Source of the DNA: Caulobacter flavus
GTDB lineage: Bacteria; Pseudomonadota; Alphaproteobacteria; Caulobacterales; Caulobacteraceae
Assembly: GCF_003722335.1 (NCBI RefSeq)
Contig: NZ_CP026100.1
Coordinates: 3,818,001-3,882,000 of the forward strand
DNA: 64,000 nt
Reading direction: 5' to 3'
The position numbers and the translations under genes were made by a program. Below are positions 35,717-45,824 of this stretch, in pieces. The notes under the pieces are model-generated. The model was not told where the DNA came from. It made no database searches and saw only the letters and a program-made list of their open reading frames with translations. Every line of letters starts with the position of its first letter. Within the stretch, counting starts at the first letter, position 1.

Positions 35717-36184
35717 GGGAAAAGATCCTCCCCCTCTGGGGGAGGTGTCGCCAAAGGCGACGGAGGGGGGCGTTTTCAGCTTCCGAGGCGCTGGCCAGCT
35801 TCCCGCCAACTCCCCCCACCGATCGCTACGCGATCGCCTCCCCCACAGGGGGAGGGCCCTGGCTCCGGTCGCACTTTCTCCCGTAAAATCCCCGCGAAAG
35901 CGGGGACCCAGGCGTTTTGAGCCATCCACCATCACCGTCTCCCTCGCCCTTGTGGCGAGGGACCATGCGGGCCGCCGCTCAGACAGCGCCAGGCTCGAAG
36001 GGCCTGAGCAGGCTGAACCATGGATCCTCGCCACAAGGGCGAGGAAAGCGAACCTGAAGATCCTCCCCCTATGGGGGCCGCCGCCAGGCGGTCCAAATCC
36101 ACCAACGCCCTCAGAATCCTTGACATAAACGCCCCCGCATGCGCCTTTCCGCGCCTTGCAAATCAACGCGTTTCGAAGCCTTTC
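35717..36184. repeat. 468-base intergenic region with nested inverted repeats
   Basis: Positions 35727-35855 hold a fold-back of the GC-rich family (CTCCCCCTCTGGGGGAGG versus CTCCCCCACAGGGGGAG), including at 35761-35784 the inverse of GGAAGCTGAAAACGCCCC. Positions 35942-36044 hold palindromic copy B, bounded by perfect 19-base inverted repeats. Short hairpins such as CCCCGCGAAAGCGGGG (35891-35906) lie between. No gene is supported here; the aspS frame is open into the region only by chance. Confidence 0.6.
35942..36044. repeat. Palindromic element copy B with 19-bp terminal inverted repeats
   Basis: CCTCGCCCTTGTGGCGAGG (35942-35960) is the exact reverse complement of CCTCGCCACAAGGGCGAGG (36026-36044). 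Inside, the reverse strand reads GGATCCATGGTTCAGCCTG then CTCAGGCCC, matching copy A at 33713. At about 103 bases it is similar in size to a small non-autonomous element. Confidence 0.65.
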
Positions 36185-38023
36185 ATGACCACGATGCACG
36201 CCTATCGCACCCATAACTGCGGCGCTCTTCGGGCCAGCGACACCAACGCCAATGTGCGTCTGTCGGGCTGGATCCACCGCAAGCGCGACCACGGCGGCCT
36301 GGTCTTCATCGACCTGCGCGACCACTACGGCCTGACCCAGCTGGTCCTGCACCCGGAAACCCCGGGCTTCGCCATCGTCGAGCGCCTGCGCGCCGAGAGC
36401 GTGATCCGCGTCGACGGCGTGGTGATCGCCCGTGACGCCGCCGTGGTGAACGCCAACCTGCCGACCGGCGAGATCGAGATCCGCGTCACCGACGTGGAAG
36501 TGCTGTCGACCGCCGACGAGCTGCCGCTGCCGGTCTTCGGCGAGCCGGACTATCCTGAAGAGATCCGCCTCAAGCATCGCTATCTCGACCTGCGCCGCGA
36601 GACCCTGCACAAGAACATCGTGCTGCGCTCGCGCGTGATCCAGTCGATCCGCAACCGCATGTTCGCGCAGGGCTTCAACGAGTTCCAGACGCCGATCCTG
36701 ACGGCCAGCTCGCCGGAAGGCGCGCGCGACTTCCTGGTGCCCTCGCGCCTGCACCCCGAGAAGTTCTACGCGCTTCCCCAGGCGCCCCAGCAGTTCAAGC
36801 AGCTGCTGATGGTCTCGGGCTTCGACCGCTACTTCCAGATCGCCCCGTGCTTCCGCGACGAAGACCTGCGCGCCGACCGCAGCCTCGAGTTCTACCAGCT
36901 CGACGTCGAGATGAGCTTCGTGACGCAGGAAGACGTGTTCGCGGCCATCGAGCCGGTGATGCACGGCGTGTTCGAGGAGTTCTCGAACGGCAAGCCGGTG
37001 TCGCCGATCGACGGGACCCACACCTTCACCAACGACTTCGGCGCCACGCTCGAGCACAAGGGCTTCGAGCGCCTGACCTACGCCCAGTCGATGGCCTGGT
37101 ACGGCAGCGACAAGCCCGACCTGCGCAACCCGATCAAGATGGCCGACGTCTCCGAGCACTTCCGTGACGGCGGTTTCGGCCTGTTCAACAAGATCCTGGC
37201 CGCCGACGCCAAGAACGCCATCTGGGCCATCCCGGCCCCGACCGGCGGTTCGCGCGCCTTCTGCGACCGCATGAACAGCTGGGCTCAGGGCGAAGGCCAG
37301 CCGGGCCTCGGCTACGTGTTCTGGTCGGAAGACCTGGGCGCGTGGGGCGGTCCGATCGCCAAGAACCTGGGCGAGCCGACCCAGGCCCTGATGGAAAGCC
37401 TGGGCCTTGGCCAGGGCGACGCCGCCTTCTTCGTGGCCGGCGATCCGGCCGTGTTCGCCAAGTTCGCGGGCCTGGCCCGCACCCGCGTCGGCACGGAGCT
37501 GAAGCTGGTCGCCGAAGAGCAGTTCAAGTTCTGCTGGATCGTCGACTTCCCGATGTTCGAGTGGAACGAGGACGAGAAGCGCGTCGACTTCTCGCACAAC
37601 CCGTTCTCGATGCCGCAGGGCGGGCTGGAAGCGCTGGAAGGCCAGGATCCCCTGACCATCCGCGCCTACCAGTACGACATCGTCTGCAACGGCTACGAGC
37701 TGTGCTCGGGCGCGATCCGGAACCACAAGCCCGAGATCATGCTCAAGGCCTTCGAGATCGCCGGCTACGGCCCGGAAGTGGTTGAGGAGCAGTTCGGGGG
37801 CATGCTCAACGCTTTCCGCTTCGGCGCCCCGCCGCACGGCGGTCTGGCCCCCGGCATCGACCGCATCGTCATGCTGCTGGCCGAGCAGGTCGCCATCCGC
37901 GAAGTCATCGCCTTCCCGCTGAACCAGCAGGGCCAGGACCTGCTGATGAACGCCCCGGCGGGCGTGCTCGACAAGCAGCTGAAGGAGCTGCACATCCGCA
38001 CGGCCCCGCCGATCAAGGTCTAG
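36185..38023 (+). CDS. aspS: Aspartate--tRNA ligase
   Basis: Class II aminoacyl-tRNA synthetase of 612 residues in the bacterial-type arrangement. An N-terminal OB-fold anticodon domain ([20 protein letters not shown]) is followed by motif 1 around [16 protein letters not shown], motif 2 [20 protein letters not shown], the bacterial GAD insertion domain (residues about 290-420) and motif 3 [16 protein letters not shown] 36185 gives the usual N-terminus; ATG 36194 is an alternative. Whether it discriminates against tRNA-Asn was not determined. A perfect intrinsic terminator follows. Confidence 0.96.
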   Translation: MTTMHAYRTHNCGALRASDTNANVRLSGWIHRKRDHGGLVFIDLRDHYGLTQLVLHPETPGFAIVERLRAESVIRVDGVVIARDAAVVNANLPTGEIEIRVTDVEVLSTADELPLPVFGEPDYPEEIRLKHRYLDLRRETLHKNIVLRSRVIQSIRNRMFAQGFNEFQTPILTASSPEGARDFLVPSRLHPEKFYALPQAPQQFKQLLMVSGFDRYFQIAPCFRDEDLRADRSLEFYQLDVEMSFVTQEDVFAAIEPVMHGVFEEFSNGKPVSPIDGTHTFTNDFGATLEHKGFERLTYAQSMAWYGSDKPDLRNPIKMADVSEHFRDGGFGLFNKILAADAKNAIWAIPAPTGGSRAFCDRMNSWAQGEGQPGLGYVFWSEDLGAWGGPIAKNLGEPTQALMESLGLGQGDAAFFVAGDPAVFAKFAGLARTRVGTELKLVAEEQFKFCWIVDFPMFEWNEDEKRVDFSHNPFSMPQGGLEALEGQDPLTIRAYQYDIVCNGYELCSGAIRNHKPEIMLKAFEIAGYGPEVVEEQFGGMLNAFRFGAPPHGGLAPGIDRIVMLLAEQVAIREVIAFPLNQQGQDLLMNAPAGVLDKQLKELHIRTAPPIKV

Positions 38024-38045
38024 GAACCTTCGGCGCCTGAAATCC

Positions 38046-38078
38046 AAAGCCCTCCGGATCCGATCCGGAGGGCTTTTT
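38046..38078 (+). terminator. aspS intrinsic terminator
   Basis: GCCCTCCGGATC (38049-38060) is repeated in inverse as GATCCGGAGGGC (38062-38073), followed by TTTTT at 38074-38078. It lies 23 bases after the aspS stop codon. Confidence 0.9.
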
Positions 38079-38124
38079 CGTGCTATGGTGCCGCTGTCGG
38101 GGGTGCGCCCTGGGAGGGTTCCCG

Positions 38125-38673
38125 ATGTTCAGGACCGCGTTCGCTCTATGCCTTTGCCTGTCGGCCGCGACGGGCGCCTACGCCGCCGATCCGCCGACCG
38201 CGGCGGATCAGAAGATCATCGACAGCGCCATGTCGGCCGCGCCGCCCGCTCTGGCCAAGGACGCGGCGATCATGAGCTTCTCCGCCGACGGCTCGATGCG
38301 CCACCTTCGCGACGGGACCAACGGCTACACCTGCATGCCCGACATTCCGACCACGCCGGGCGTCGATCCCATGTGCGCCGACGCCAACGCCATGGAATGG
38401 GCGAGCGCCATGTTCGCCCGCAAGCCGCCGCCGGAAGGCAAGCCGGGCTTCATCTACATGCTGATGGGCGGCTCGGACCCCAGCAACCTCGACCCCTATG
38501 CGACCAAGCCGATGGACGGTCACGACTGGGTCAAGACCGGTCCGCACGTCATGATCGTCGGGGCGCCGGGCATGCTGGCCGGCTATCCGGGCGGCGCGCG
38601 TCCGGACACGTCCAAGCCCTACGTCATGTTCCCGGATACGCCTTACGCGCACCTGATGCTGCCGGTGCGCTGA
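38125..38673 (+). CDS. Secreted hypothetical protein
   Basis: A 182-residue exported protein with a signal peptide (FRTAFALCLCLSAATGAYA) predicted to be cleaved before ADPPTAAD. The mature part has two cysteines in GYTCMPDIPTTPGVDPMCAD that could form a disulfide, and repeated GxxxM-type hydrophobic strands (FIYMLMGGSDPSN, GPHVMIVGAPGMLAGYPG). I do not recognise the family and assign no function. GGGAGGG precedes the ATG by seven bases. It converges with the pentapeptide-repeat gene, nine bases between stops. Confidence 0.7.
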   Translation: MFRTAFALCLCLSAATGAYAADPPTAADQKIIDSAMSAAPPALAKDAAIMSFSADGSMRHLRDGTNGYTCMPDIPTTPGVDPMCADANAMEWASAMFARKPPPEGKPGFIYMLMGGSDPSNLDPYATKPMDGHDWVKTGPHVMIVGAPGMLAGYPGGARPDTSKPYVMFPDTPYAHLMLPVR

Positions 38674-38682
38674 GTCTTCGGA

Positions 38683-39180
38683 TCAGCGGCAGCGGGGGAT
38701 CGACAGGCCGCGCGGCAGCGTCGTCGACGGATCGCCGCAGGCCCGGTTCAGCTGGGCCTGGGTGAGGCCGCTCGCGCGGTCCATCTCGGCGCCCGAGAAG
38801 TTGACGCCCGACAGGTTGGCGCCCGCGAAGCTGGCTCCTTCCAGGTAGGCGCCGACGAAGGTGGCGTTGGTCAGGTCGGCCTTGGCGAAGCTGGCGCCGC
38901 CGAACACGCCGCCATAGGCGTTGACGTCGCGCAGGTCGCCGCCGGCGAACCGCGTGCGGCCCATCACGGCCAGCGACAGGTCCGACTGGCGCAGGCGGGC
39001 GCCGGCCAGGTTCTTGCCCTTCAGGGTCAGGCCCGACAGATCGGCCTGGAACAGGTTGCAGCGCGGGCAGTCGGCGCCGCGACGGACGCTGGCGATCTGG
39101 CCGGCGTTCTGCGCCAGGGCGGGACCGGCCAGGGCCAGGGTCGACAGCGCGGCGGCGGCGAGAAGGGCCAGCGGTTTCAT
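38683..39180 (-). CDS. Secreted pentapeptide-repeat protein
   Basis: A 165-residue protein with a signal peptide (KPLALLAAAALSTLALAG, cleavage after ALA). The mature part carries a CPRC motif and then about 16 pentapeptide repeats of the A(D/N)LxX type (CNLFQADLSGLTLKGKNLAG, ADLTNATFVGAYLEGASFAG), expected to form a right-handed quadrilateral beta helix. The tail contains two more cysteines. The ATG at 39180 follows GAAATG-rich DNA without a strong ribosome-binding site. The role in the envelope is unknown. Confidence 0.82.
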   Translation of the reverse strand: MKPLALLAAAALSTLALAGPALAQNAGQIASVRRGADCPRCNLFQADLSGLTLKGKNLAGARLRQSDLSLAVMGRTRFAGGDLRDVNAYGGVFGGASFAKADLTNATFVGAYLEGASFAGANLSGVNFSGAEMDRASGLTQAQLNRACGDPSTTLPRGLSIPRCR

Positions 39181-39257
39181 TTCGGCACGCGTCCTTGACG
39201 ATGGAAGGGGCGACATACGGGACTCGCCGCCCGCGCAGCAAGCCTCGCGCCAGAAAC

Positions 39258-42017
39258 TCATCCCCTGGGCGAGGGGCGCTCGGCCTGGCCGTTGCAGCTT
39301 TCGCAGACCACCAGGCCGCCCTTGCGGCTCAGCGCCACGTCGCCGCAGGCCGGGCAGATGTCCGCCTGGTCGGCAAGCGCACTGGCCTTGGCCGCGTCGT
39401 CCTTGCGGCGGCCGAAGGCGGCGAACACCAGGTTGTCGGGCGTGGCGCCGCGCGAGAAGCCCTTGGAGATGAACTTCGAGGCCGGCAGCGGCGCGGGCTC
39501 CTCGGTCTCGTCCTCTGTCTCTGCGCTCTTGCCCCGGCCCAGCCCGTCGGCGTTGAACTCCTGCGGGTCGCCGTTGGCCAAGTCGTCGCGGCCCAGGTAC
39601 GAGACCCCCAGTTCGCGGAAGATGTAGTCGAGGATCGAGGTCGCCGACTTGATCGAGTCGTTGCCCGTCACCGGCCCCGCCGGCTCGAACTTGGTGAAGA
39701 CGTAGGCGTCGACGAACTCGTCCAGCGGCACGCCGTACTGAAGGCCGATCGAGATCGCGATGGCGAAGTTGTTCATCAGGCTGCGGAAGGCGGCGCCTTC
39801 CTTGTGCATGTCGATGAAGATCTCGCCGACCTCGCCGTCCTCGTACTCGCCGGTGTGCAGATAGACCTTGTGACCGCCGACGGCCGCCTTCTGGATGTAG
39901 CCCTTGCGGCGATCGGGCAGCTTGCGGCGCTCGCGCTGCCGCTCGACGACCTTCTCGACCAAGCGCTCGGTGACGATCGGTTCGGGAGGTCTGGCGCGCG
40001 GCGTCTCGATCTGCGCTTCGGGCAGGTCCAGGGCGAAGTCGGCCGGCGCCGGAGCGCGCGACAGTTTCAGGGCCCGCACGCCGGCCCTAGCCGCCGAGGC
40101 CTGGAGGCGCAGAAGGTCGGCCGGGCGGGCGTCGAACGGCGCGACCAGCGCCAGCGGCCAGGGCGCGCAGGCGAAGATCTCCACGGCGGCGGTGAAGGCT
40201 ATGCGGTCGGCGTGGGCCGGCGCCTCGAAGGCGCGCAGCAGTTCCTGGGTCTCGGCAGGCAGGGCCGGGCAGTCGAATAGGCGGCCCGACCCAACGGCGT
40301 GCGCCTCGGCGTCCGCGACGGCGTCGGGCGCGAAGCCGGCGAAGGCCAGGGTGTCGAAGGCCGGATCGGCCAGGGCTTCGCGCGTGGCGCCCAGCACGTC
40401 GCCGATGAAGTCGGCGCCGACCACGGCGGGGGCGAAGGCCGCGCGCAGGTCGCCGCCGGCGCGGAGGGCGGCCTCGGCTAGGGCGATCTCGTGACCGGTG
40501 AAGCCGACGGCGGCCAGGGCGCGGTGATCGACGCCCGGCGCGTCTTCCAGCGATCCGGTTCCCAGGGCGTGAAGGCGCACGGCGTCGAGGTCGACGTCGA
40601 TCGACCGCAGCGCGGCCTGGGCGGCACCAGAAAACTGCGGGACGGCGTAGCCGTCGAGGGTTTCGGACGCCTGGATCAGGCTCCAGCCGGCGTCGAGGCC
40701 CGGCCGCGCGCCAAGGCGCAGGGCGGTCTCGGCGTCTTCGAAGGCGGCGACGAGGCCAGGCCCGCGCAGGCCGTGAGCCTGGACGGCGGCGAGAGCGGTC
40801 CGCAGCGCGGCGGCGGCCGGCGCCGCGAGCGGTCCGGTCAGGGCGGCGGCGAGATCCGCACGCTGGGCGAGGCTGGCGATGATCCGGTCCGCCTCGACCG
40901 TGAAGGCTTCGCCGGCGCCGAGCGCTTCGGCGACCGACGCGGACGCGGCGAGCGCCTCGCCAGCCGTCAGCGCCCACAGCGCGGCGGCGGCGTTTCGTCC
41001 GGCGTCGTCGGCCGGTGACAGGCCTTGGGCCAGCAGCCAGTCACCGACCCCGGCCAGGGTGAGGGCGACGGCGCCGTCGACGGGGCGTTCGAGCTCGAGG
41101 GCCACGGTCCAGATCCGCACCGCATGGCTGAAGGCGCGGGTGTCGAAGCCGTCCTCGCCGAGGAAGGCGGCGGCGTTGATGGCGGCGCGGGTGGTCGCGC
41201 CCGCGGCCAGGGCCTCGGCGTCGGCGGGCGACAGAGCCAGGACGACGCCGCCGGTCTCCCAGCTGGCGCGCGCGGCGAGGGCGGCGAACTCGTCGCCGGC
41301 CGCGACGTCGGCGGGCTCGGCCAAGGCCAGCAGCGGCGTGATGGAGGCAGGCTCGACGCTGGAGGCTGCGAAGGCCGGCGCGGCGGCGCTGGCCACCGCG
41401 TCGGCGATGCTGGCGTCGCTGGCGCCGGCGGCGCGGGCCTTCTGCGCGGCGCGCGCCAGGGCAACGTTGCGGGCCGGGTCCGAGCAGGCGCGGGCGTCGC
41501 CTTCGCAGCGCAGGACGGCGTCGGCGACGGCCGTCAGGGCCGCTTCCAGCTGGGCGGCGGCCTCGCGAGCCAGGCGGTCGGCGCGGGCCTTGCCGACATG
41601 GTCGGCGGCGGCGGTGCGAAACTCGATGGCGGAAACGTGCAGCGGCGCGGGCAGGGCGGGAGCCGAGGGCGCCGGCGCGGCGTAGCCCGCCAGAACGCTG
41701 TCGACGAGGTCGGCGGCGAAGGCGCGGGCGTCGGCTTCCGTGGCGAACAGGCCGGCGTCGCGTCCGGCCGCGGTCAGGCGGGCGGCGTGGCGTTCGGGCG
41801 CGCCGTCGAGCGCGCTTTCGGCGTCGGCCTCGCCCGGCGCGGCGATCGCGGCCCAGTCCAGCCAAGCCTCGACTCGCGCGTCGGGCCAGCCCTGCGGAGC
41901 CAGGGTTTCCACGAAGCGGTCGGGGCGCTCGATCTCGCGCGGGTCGATTTCCGGCGCGCGGCCGGCGAAGAGTCGTTCAAAGCGCATGGGCCGATTCCGC
42001 GCCGGGTGCTTCGTCAT
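39258..42017 (-). CDS. TSCPD-domain protein derived from class II ribonucleotide reductase
   Basis: A 919-residue protein. The C-terminal 270 residues match the end of alphaproteobacterial B12-dependent ribonucleotide reductase (NrdJ): [78 protein letters not shown], and a zinc ribbon with CPAC and CESC. The first 640 residues are alanine-rich, with few cysteines, and show none of the catalytic barrel motifs. Faint echoes of NrdJ remain near residues 590-660 ([24 protein letters not shown]). It is probably a non-catalytic relic or regulator. The start is uncertain among 42053, 42017 and 41987. Confidence 0.75.
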   Translation of the reverse strand: MTKHPARNRPMRFERLFAGRAPEIDPREIERPDRFVETLAPQGWPDARVEAWLDWAAIAAPGEADAESALDGAPERHAARLTAAGRDAGLFATEADARAFAADLVDSVLAGYAAPAPSAPALPAPLHVSAIEFRTAAADHVGKARADRLAREAAAQLEAALTAVADAVLRCEGDARACSDPARNVALARAAQKARAAGASDASIADAVASAAAPAFAASSVEPASITPLLALAEPADVAAGDEFAALAARASWETGGVVLALSPADAEALAAGATTRAAINAAAFLGEDGFDTRAFSHAVRIWTVALELERPVDGAVALTLAGVGDWLLAQGLSPADDAGRNAAAALWALTAGEALAASASVAEALGAGEAFTVEADRIIASLAQRADLAAALTGPLAAPAAAALRTALAAVQAHGLRGPGLVAAFEDAETALRLGARPGLDAGWSLIQASETLDGYAVPQFSGAAQAALRSIDVDLDAVRLHALGTGSLEDAPGVDHRALAAVGFTGHEIALAEAALRAGGDLRAAFAPAVVGADFIGDVLGATREALADPAFDTLAFAGFAPDAVADAEAHAVGSGRLFDCPALPAETQELLRAFEAPAHADRIAFTAAVEIFACAPWPLALVAPFDARPADLLRLQASAARAGVRALKLSRAPAPADFALDLPEAQIETPRARPPEPIVTERLVEKVVERQRERRKLPDRRKGYIQKAAVGGHKVYLHTGEYEDGEVGEIFIDMHKEGAAFRSLMNNFAIAISIGLQYGVPLDEFVDAYVFTKFEPAGPVTGNDSIKSATSILDYIFRELGVSYLGRDDLANGDPQEFNADGLGRGKSAETEDETEEPAPLPASKFISKGFSRGATPDNLVFAAFGRRKDDAAKASALADQADICPACGDVALSRKGGLVVCESCNGQAERPSPRG

Positions 42018-42210
42018 GGTGTCAACCCTAAACCGGAGGTCGGTAACCATCAATAGATGTTGGGGCTGTGGGTGATGCTGTCCACAACATCTTGAAGCGC
42101 CGTTCCGTGACGGCTCTGCTGGACGCTGAGGGCGCGGCGACCTATAGTCCGCCCGCTTCGCGCCGCGCTTTTTCGGTCGCGAAGGCCTTTGCTAGATTGG
42201 GTGCCGCGCA

Positions 42211-42606
42211 GTGCTGAAAGCGATCTTCACGTGGTGGAACGGAGCGACCCTGGGTCAGCGCTTCCACATTTCCCGCCGGGGCGTGTTCGTGGGCAAGGAC
42301 GAGTACGGCAACCGCTACTTCGAAGCCCGCGACAACAAGGACAGCTACGACGACCGCAAGCGTCGCTGGGTGATCTATGACGGCTACGCCGAGGCCTCCA
42401 AGGTTCCGCCGGACTGGAGCGGCTGGCTGCACTACACCTTCGACGAGCCGCCGACCCAGGCGCCGCTGCCGCGTCGCGCGTGGGAGAAGGACCACCTGCC
42501 CAACCTGACCGGCACGGTCCACGCCTGGCGTCCGAAGGGCGCCATCGGCCGCGGCGGCGAGCGCGCCGTCGCCACCAGCGACTACCAGTCCTGGTCGCCG
42601 GAATAA
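42211..42606 (+). CDS. NADH:ubiquinone oxidoreductase subunit NDUFA12
   Basis: A 131-residue accessory subunit of respiratory complex I, shared by alphaproteobacteria and mitochondria (B17.2). The family pattern is clear: FTWWNGATLGQRFHISRRGV, VGKDEYGNRYFEAR, RRWVIYDGYAEASKVPPDWS and GWLHYTFDEPP. It starts with GTG. It lies one base before the DUF2155 gene, a pairing conserved in many alphaproteobacteria. The main nuo operon is not in the window. Confidence 0.93.
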   Translation: MLKAIFTWWNGATLGQRFHISRRGVFVGKDEYGNRYFEARDNKDSYDDRKRRWVIYDGYAEASKVPPDWSGWLHYTFDEPPTQAPLPRRAWEKDHLPNLTGTVHAWRPKGAIGRGGERAVATSDYQSWSPE

Positions 42607-42607
42607 G

Positions 42608-43267
42608 ATGAGCCTCAAGCGGCGCAGCCTGCAGGGCGCGGCGATTCTGGTCGCCGCGATCCCGTTCGCCGTCGGCGCCGCCTGGGCGTTGCAGGCCGCT
42701 CCGCAGCAGGCGCGGCCCGTGCAGCAGCCGCCGGTCGCCGCGACGCCGCCAGCGGCCCAGCCCGCGCCGGTCGCACCGACGCCCAAGCCGGTTCAGCAGC
42801 CCGCGCCATCCAATGGCGCGCCGCCGCCGGAGCCGGCCCCGCCGCCCGCGGCCGATCCGGTACCGGCCAAGCCGGTCGCCACGGCTCCTGCCAAGCCCGT
42901 CGAGCCCGCCAAGCGCGGTCGATACGGCGTGGCCATCATCCAGGCGCTGGACAAGGTCACGACCGAGACCATGCGGTTCGAGGTCCCGGTGGGGCAGCCG
43001 ATCCGCTACAAGACGCTGGTGTTCACGGCCCGGGCCTGCGAGGTCACCGCCGCCGACGAGCTGGCGCCCGACCAGATCGCCTATCTGACCATCGACACCC
43101 AGCCCAAGGCTCTGCCGGGACGCGCCGCACCGGCGGGCCGCCAGGTGTTCAAGGGGTGGATGTACGCCAGCTCCCCGGGCCTGAACCCGCTGGAGCATCC
43201 GGTCTATGACGCCTGGCTGATCGCCTGCAAGACGTCGGCCCCGGTCGCGGCCGGCCCCAGCAAGTAG
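42608..43267 (+). CDS. DUF2155 domain-containing exported protein
   Basis: A 219-residue protein with an N-terminal hydrophobic segment ([19 protein letters not shown]), likely a signal peptide or anchor, a long proline/alanine-rich linker (residues about 32-100), and the DUF2155 domain ([64 protein letters not shown]). The two cysteines in the domain probably form a disulfide in the periplasm. Function is unknown. It follows NDUFA12 directly, and its last 64 bases overlap the convergent aat gene. Confidence 0.87.
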   Translation: MSLKRRSLQGAAILVAAIPFAVGAAWALQAAPQQARPVQQPPVAATPPAAQPAPVAPTPKPVQQPAPSNGAPPPEPAPPPAADPVPAKPVATAPAKPVEPAKRGRYGVAIIQALDKVTTETMRFEVPVGQPIRYKTLVFTARACEVTAADELAPDQIAYLTIDTQPKALPGRAAPAGRQVFKGWMYASSPGLNPLEHPVYDAWLIACKTSAPVAAGPSK

Positions 43268-43857
43268 AAATCGGATTCGGCCGTCAGGGCCTTGGCGAGC
43301 CGGCGCTTGTAGTCGGCGCGCGAGATCTCGACCGTGCCGAACTGCGCCAGGTGGTCGGTGATGAACTGGGTGTCGAGCAGCTTGTAGCCGCCGACGTTCA
43401 GCCGGCCGACCAGGTGGACCAGCGCCACCTTGCTGGCGTCGCGGGCGGTCGAGAACATGCTTTCACCAAAGAAGGCCGCGCCCAGCGAGACGCCGTAAAG
43501 CCCGCCGACCAGTTGCCCGTCCTGCCAGCACTCGACGCTGTGGGCGCGGCCGGCGGCGTAGAGCATGCCGTACATCTTCTGGATGGGGGCGTTGATCCAG
43601 GTCTCGAGCCGGCCGGGACGCGACGAGGCGCAGGCCTCGACCACGGCGTCGAAGGCGGTGTCGACGCGAACCTCGAAGGGCTCGGACCGCACGGTGCGAG
43701 CCAGGCGCCGGGGAATGTGCATGCCGTCGAGCGGCAGCACGCCGCGCCATTGGGGATCGATGAGGAAGAGGCGTTCGTCATGGCGCGCGTCGGCCATGGG
43801 GAAGACGCCGCGTTCGTAGCAGGCGACGAGATCGTCGAGGCCGAAGGCGTCGTCCAT
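43204..43857 (-). CDS. aat: Leucyl/phenylalanyl-tRNA--protein transferase
   Basis: Transfers Leu or Phe from aminoacyl-tRNA to the N-terminus of proteins with basic N-terminal residues, creating N-degrons for ClpS/ClpAP. Motifs include [78 protein letters not shown] and [15 protein letters not shown]. The 217-residue length is normal. The 3' end overlaps the end of the convergent DUF2155 gene by 64 bases. It lies downstream of the aroQ-accB-accC run with a hairpin between. Confidence 0.95.
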   Translation of the reverse strand: MDDAFGLDDLVACYERGVFPMADARHDERLFLIDPQWRGVLPLDGMHIPRRLARTVRSEPFEVRVDTAFDAVVEACASSRPGRLETWINAPIQKMYGMLYAAGRAHSVECWQDGQLVGGLYGVSLGAAFFGESMFSTARDASKVALVHLVGRLNVGGYKLLDTQFITDHLAQFGTVEISRADYKRRLAKALTAESDFYLLGPAATGADVLQAISQAS

Positions 43858-43885
43858 GCGCGTCAGTTGGTTCCGATCGTCCCAG

Positions 43886-43911
43886 TCGGCCCCGGCGATG
43901 TCCGGGGCCGA
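43886..43911 (-). terminator. Hairpin after accC
   Basis: TCGGCCCCGG (43886-43895) pairs perfectly with CCGGGGCCGA (43902-43911) between the accC stop and the aat start. No T run follows on the minus strand. Confidence 0.45.
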
Positions 43912-43924
43912 CCAGGATAAGGCC

Positions 43925-45268
43925 TCAGCCTTGCGACTTGATCCAGCGTTCCAGCCAGTGGATGTCGTAGTCGCCGGCCAGGATGTCGGGCTGAACCAGC
44001 AGGTCCTGGAACAGCGGGATCGTGGTCTCGACGCCGCCGACGACCATTTCGCCCAGGCAGCGCTTGAGGCGCGCGATGCACTCGGCGCGGTCGCGGCCGT
44101 GGACGATCAGCTTGCCGATCAGGCTGTCGTAGTACGGCGGGATCGCGTAGCCGGTGTAGATCGCCGAATCCAGGCGAACGCCCAGACCGCCCGGGGCGTG
44201 GAAGTCCGTCACCGTGCCCGGCGAGGGCGTGAAGGTGCGGGCGTTCTCGGCGTTGATGCGGCATTCGATGGCGTGGCCCTCGAACACGACGTCTTCCTGG
44301 GTGAACGACAGCGGCAGGCCCGCGGCGATGCGGATCTGTTCGCGCACCAGGTCGATGCCGGTGATGGCTTCGGTGACCGGGTGCTCCACCTGCAGGCGGG
44401 TGTTCATCTCGATGAAGAAGAACTCGTCGTTCTCCCACAGGAACTCGATCGTGCCGACGCCGAGGTAGCCGATGGCCTTGACCGCATCGACGACGATCTT
44501 GCCGATCTTGGCGCGACCCTCGGCCGACAGGGCGGGCGAGGGGGCTTCTTCCAGCACCTTCTGGTGACGGCGCTGCAGCGAGCAGTCGCGTTCGCCCAGG
44601 TGCACGACGTTGCCATGGCTGTCGGCGATGACCTGCAGCTCGATGTGGCGGGGCTTCTGGAGGTAGCGCTCCATGTAGACCGTGTCGTCGCCGAAGGCGG
44701 CGCGGGCTTCGGCGCGGGCGGTGGCCACGGCTTCGGCGAGGTCTTCACGGGTCTGGGCGACCTTCATGCCGCGACCGCCGCCGCCGGCGGCGGCCTTGAT
44801 CAGCACCGGGAAGCCGATCTGGTCGGCGGCCGCGAAGGCCTCTTCCTCGGTCGAGACGCCGCCGTCCGAGCCCGGAACGACCGGAATGCCGGCGTCCTTC
44901 ACGGCCTGCTTGGCGGTGATCTTGTCGCCCATCATCCGGATGTGCTCGGGCTTGGGACCAATGAAGGTGAAGCCGTGCGCGCCGACGATCTCGGCGAAGC
45001 GGGCGTTCTCCGACAGGAAGCCGTAGCCCGGGTGGATGCCCTGCGCGCCCGTGATCTCGGCCGCGGCGATGATCGACGGGATGTTGAGGTAGCTCTTGGC
45101 CGCCGGGGCGGGGCCGATGCACACGCTCTCGTCGGCCAGGCGCACCCACATCGAGTTGCGGTCGGCCTCGGAATGGACCGCCACGGTGGCGATGCCCATT
45201 TCCTTGCAGGCGCGGTGAACCCGGAGCGCGATCTCGCCCCGGTTCGCGATGAGGATCTTGTCGAACAT
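43925..45268 (-). CDS. accC: Acetyl-CoA carboxylase, biotin carboxylase subunit
   Basis: Carboxylates biotin on AccB using ATP and bicarbonate in the first step of fatty acid synthesis. The 447-residue length matches AccC. Motifs: [20 protein letters not shown] at the N-terminus, the glycine-rich ATP loop [32 protein letters not shown], and [20 protein letters not shown]. Its start is five bases after the accB stop, the classic accBC operon. Confidence 0.97.
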   Translation of the reverse strand: MFDKILIANRGEIALRVHRACKEMGIATVAVHSEADRNSMWVRLADESVCIGPAPAAKSYLNIPSIIAAAEITGAQGIHPGYGFLSENARFAEIVGAHGFTFIGPKPEHIRMMGDKITAKQAVKDAGIPVVPGSDGGVSTEEEAFAAADQIGFPVLIKAAAGGGGRGMKVAQTREDLAEAVATARAEARAAFGDDTVYMERYLQKPRHIELQVIADSHGNVVHLGERDCSLQRRHQKVLEEAPSPALSAEGRAKIGKIVVDAVKAIGYLGVGTIEFLWENDEFFFIEMNTRLQVEHPVTEAITGIDLVREQIRIAAGLPLSFTQEDVVFEGHAIECRINAENARTFTPSPGTVTDFHAPGGLGVRLDSAIYTGYAIPPYYDSLIGKLIVHGRDRAECIARLKRCLGEMVVGGVETTIPLFQDLLVQPDILAGDYDIHWLERWIKSQG

Positions 45269-45273
45269 GGCGC

Positions 45274-45786
45274 TTACTCGATGACGACGAGCGGCTCGCC
45301 GAACTCGACGGGCTGGGCGTCGGCGACCAGGATCTCGACGATCTTGCCGGCCTTGGGGGCGGCGATCGGGTTCATGGTCTTCATGGCCTCGACGATCAGC
45401 AGGGTCTGGCCGGCCGAGACGGTGTCGCCGACCTTGATGAAGGCGTCGGCGCCCGGCTGGGGCGAGAGGTAGGCGGTGCCGACCATCGGCGACTTCACGG
45501 CGTCGCCGCGGACGGCGGCCGGGGCCGCGGCGGCGGGAGCCTCGGCGGCGGGCGCGGCGGCCGGAGCCGGAGCGGCGACCGGGGCGGCGATGGCGGCCGG
45601 AGCGGCCTGGACGTAGGCGGCCGGGGCGACGGTCACTTCACGGGCGACGCGGATCTTCAGGCCGCCGTGCTCGACCTCGATCTCGGTCAGGCCGGTGTCC
45701 TTCAGGATATCGGCCAGCTTGCGGACCAGGCGGGCGTCGATCGACGGGGTTTCGGCCGTCTCGGCGGGGGCCTTCGGATTAGACAT
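45274..45786 (-). CDS. accB: Acetyl-CoA carboxylase biotin carboxyl carrier protein
   Basis: A 170-residue carrier with the biotinylated Lys in [12 protein letters not shown] (EAMKM-type motif), about 35 residues from the C-terminus. The N-terminal region ([20 protein letters not shown]) and a long alanine/proline linker precede the biotinyl domain, which begins at [20 protein letters not shown]. It lies between aroQ and accC on the minus strand, 38 bases after aroQ, so the three may be cotranscribed. Confidence 0.96.
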   Translation of the reverse strand: MSNPKAPAETAETPSIDARLVRKLADILKDTGLTEIEVEHGGLKIRVAREVTVAPAAYVQAAPAAIAAPVAAPAPAAAPAAEAPAAAAPAAVRGDAVKSPMVGTAYLSPQPGADAFIKVGDTVSAGQTLLIVEAMKTMNPIAAPKAGKIVEILVADAQPVEFGEPLVVIE

Positions 45787-45824
45787 TGAAGCTTACCTTA
45801 TCAGTTGGGGCCGGGGCGCGGACG

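Noticed and set aside
35003..38047. 1014-residue open frame spanning the acyl-CoA synthetase end and aspS, minus strand
   Set aside because: Crosses the repeat-rich intergenic region and is antisense to two well-defined genes.
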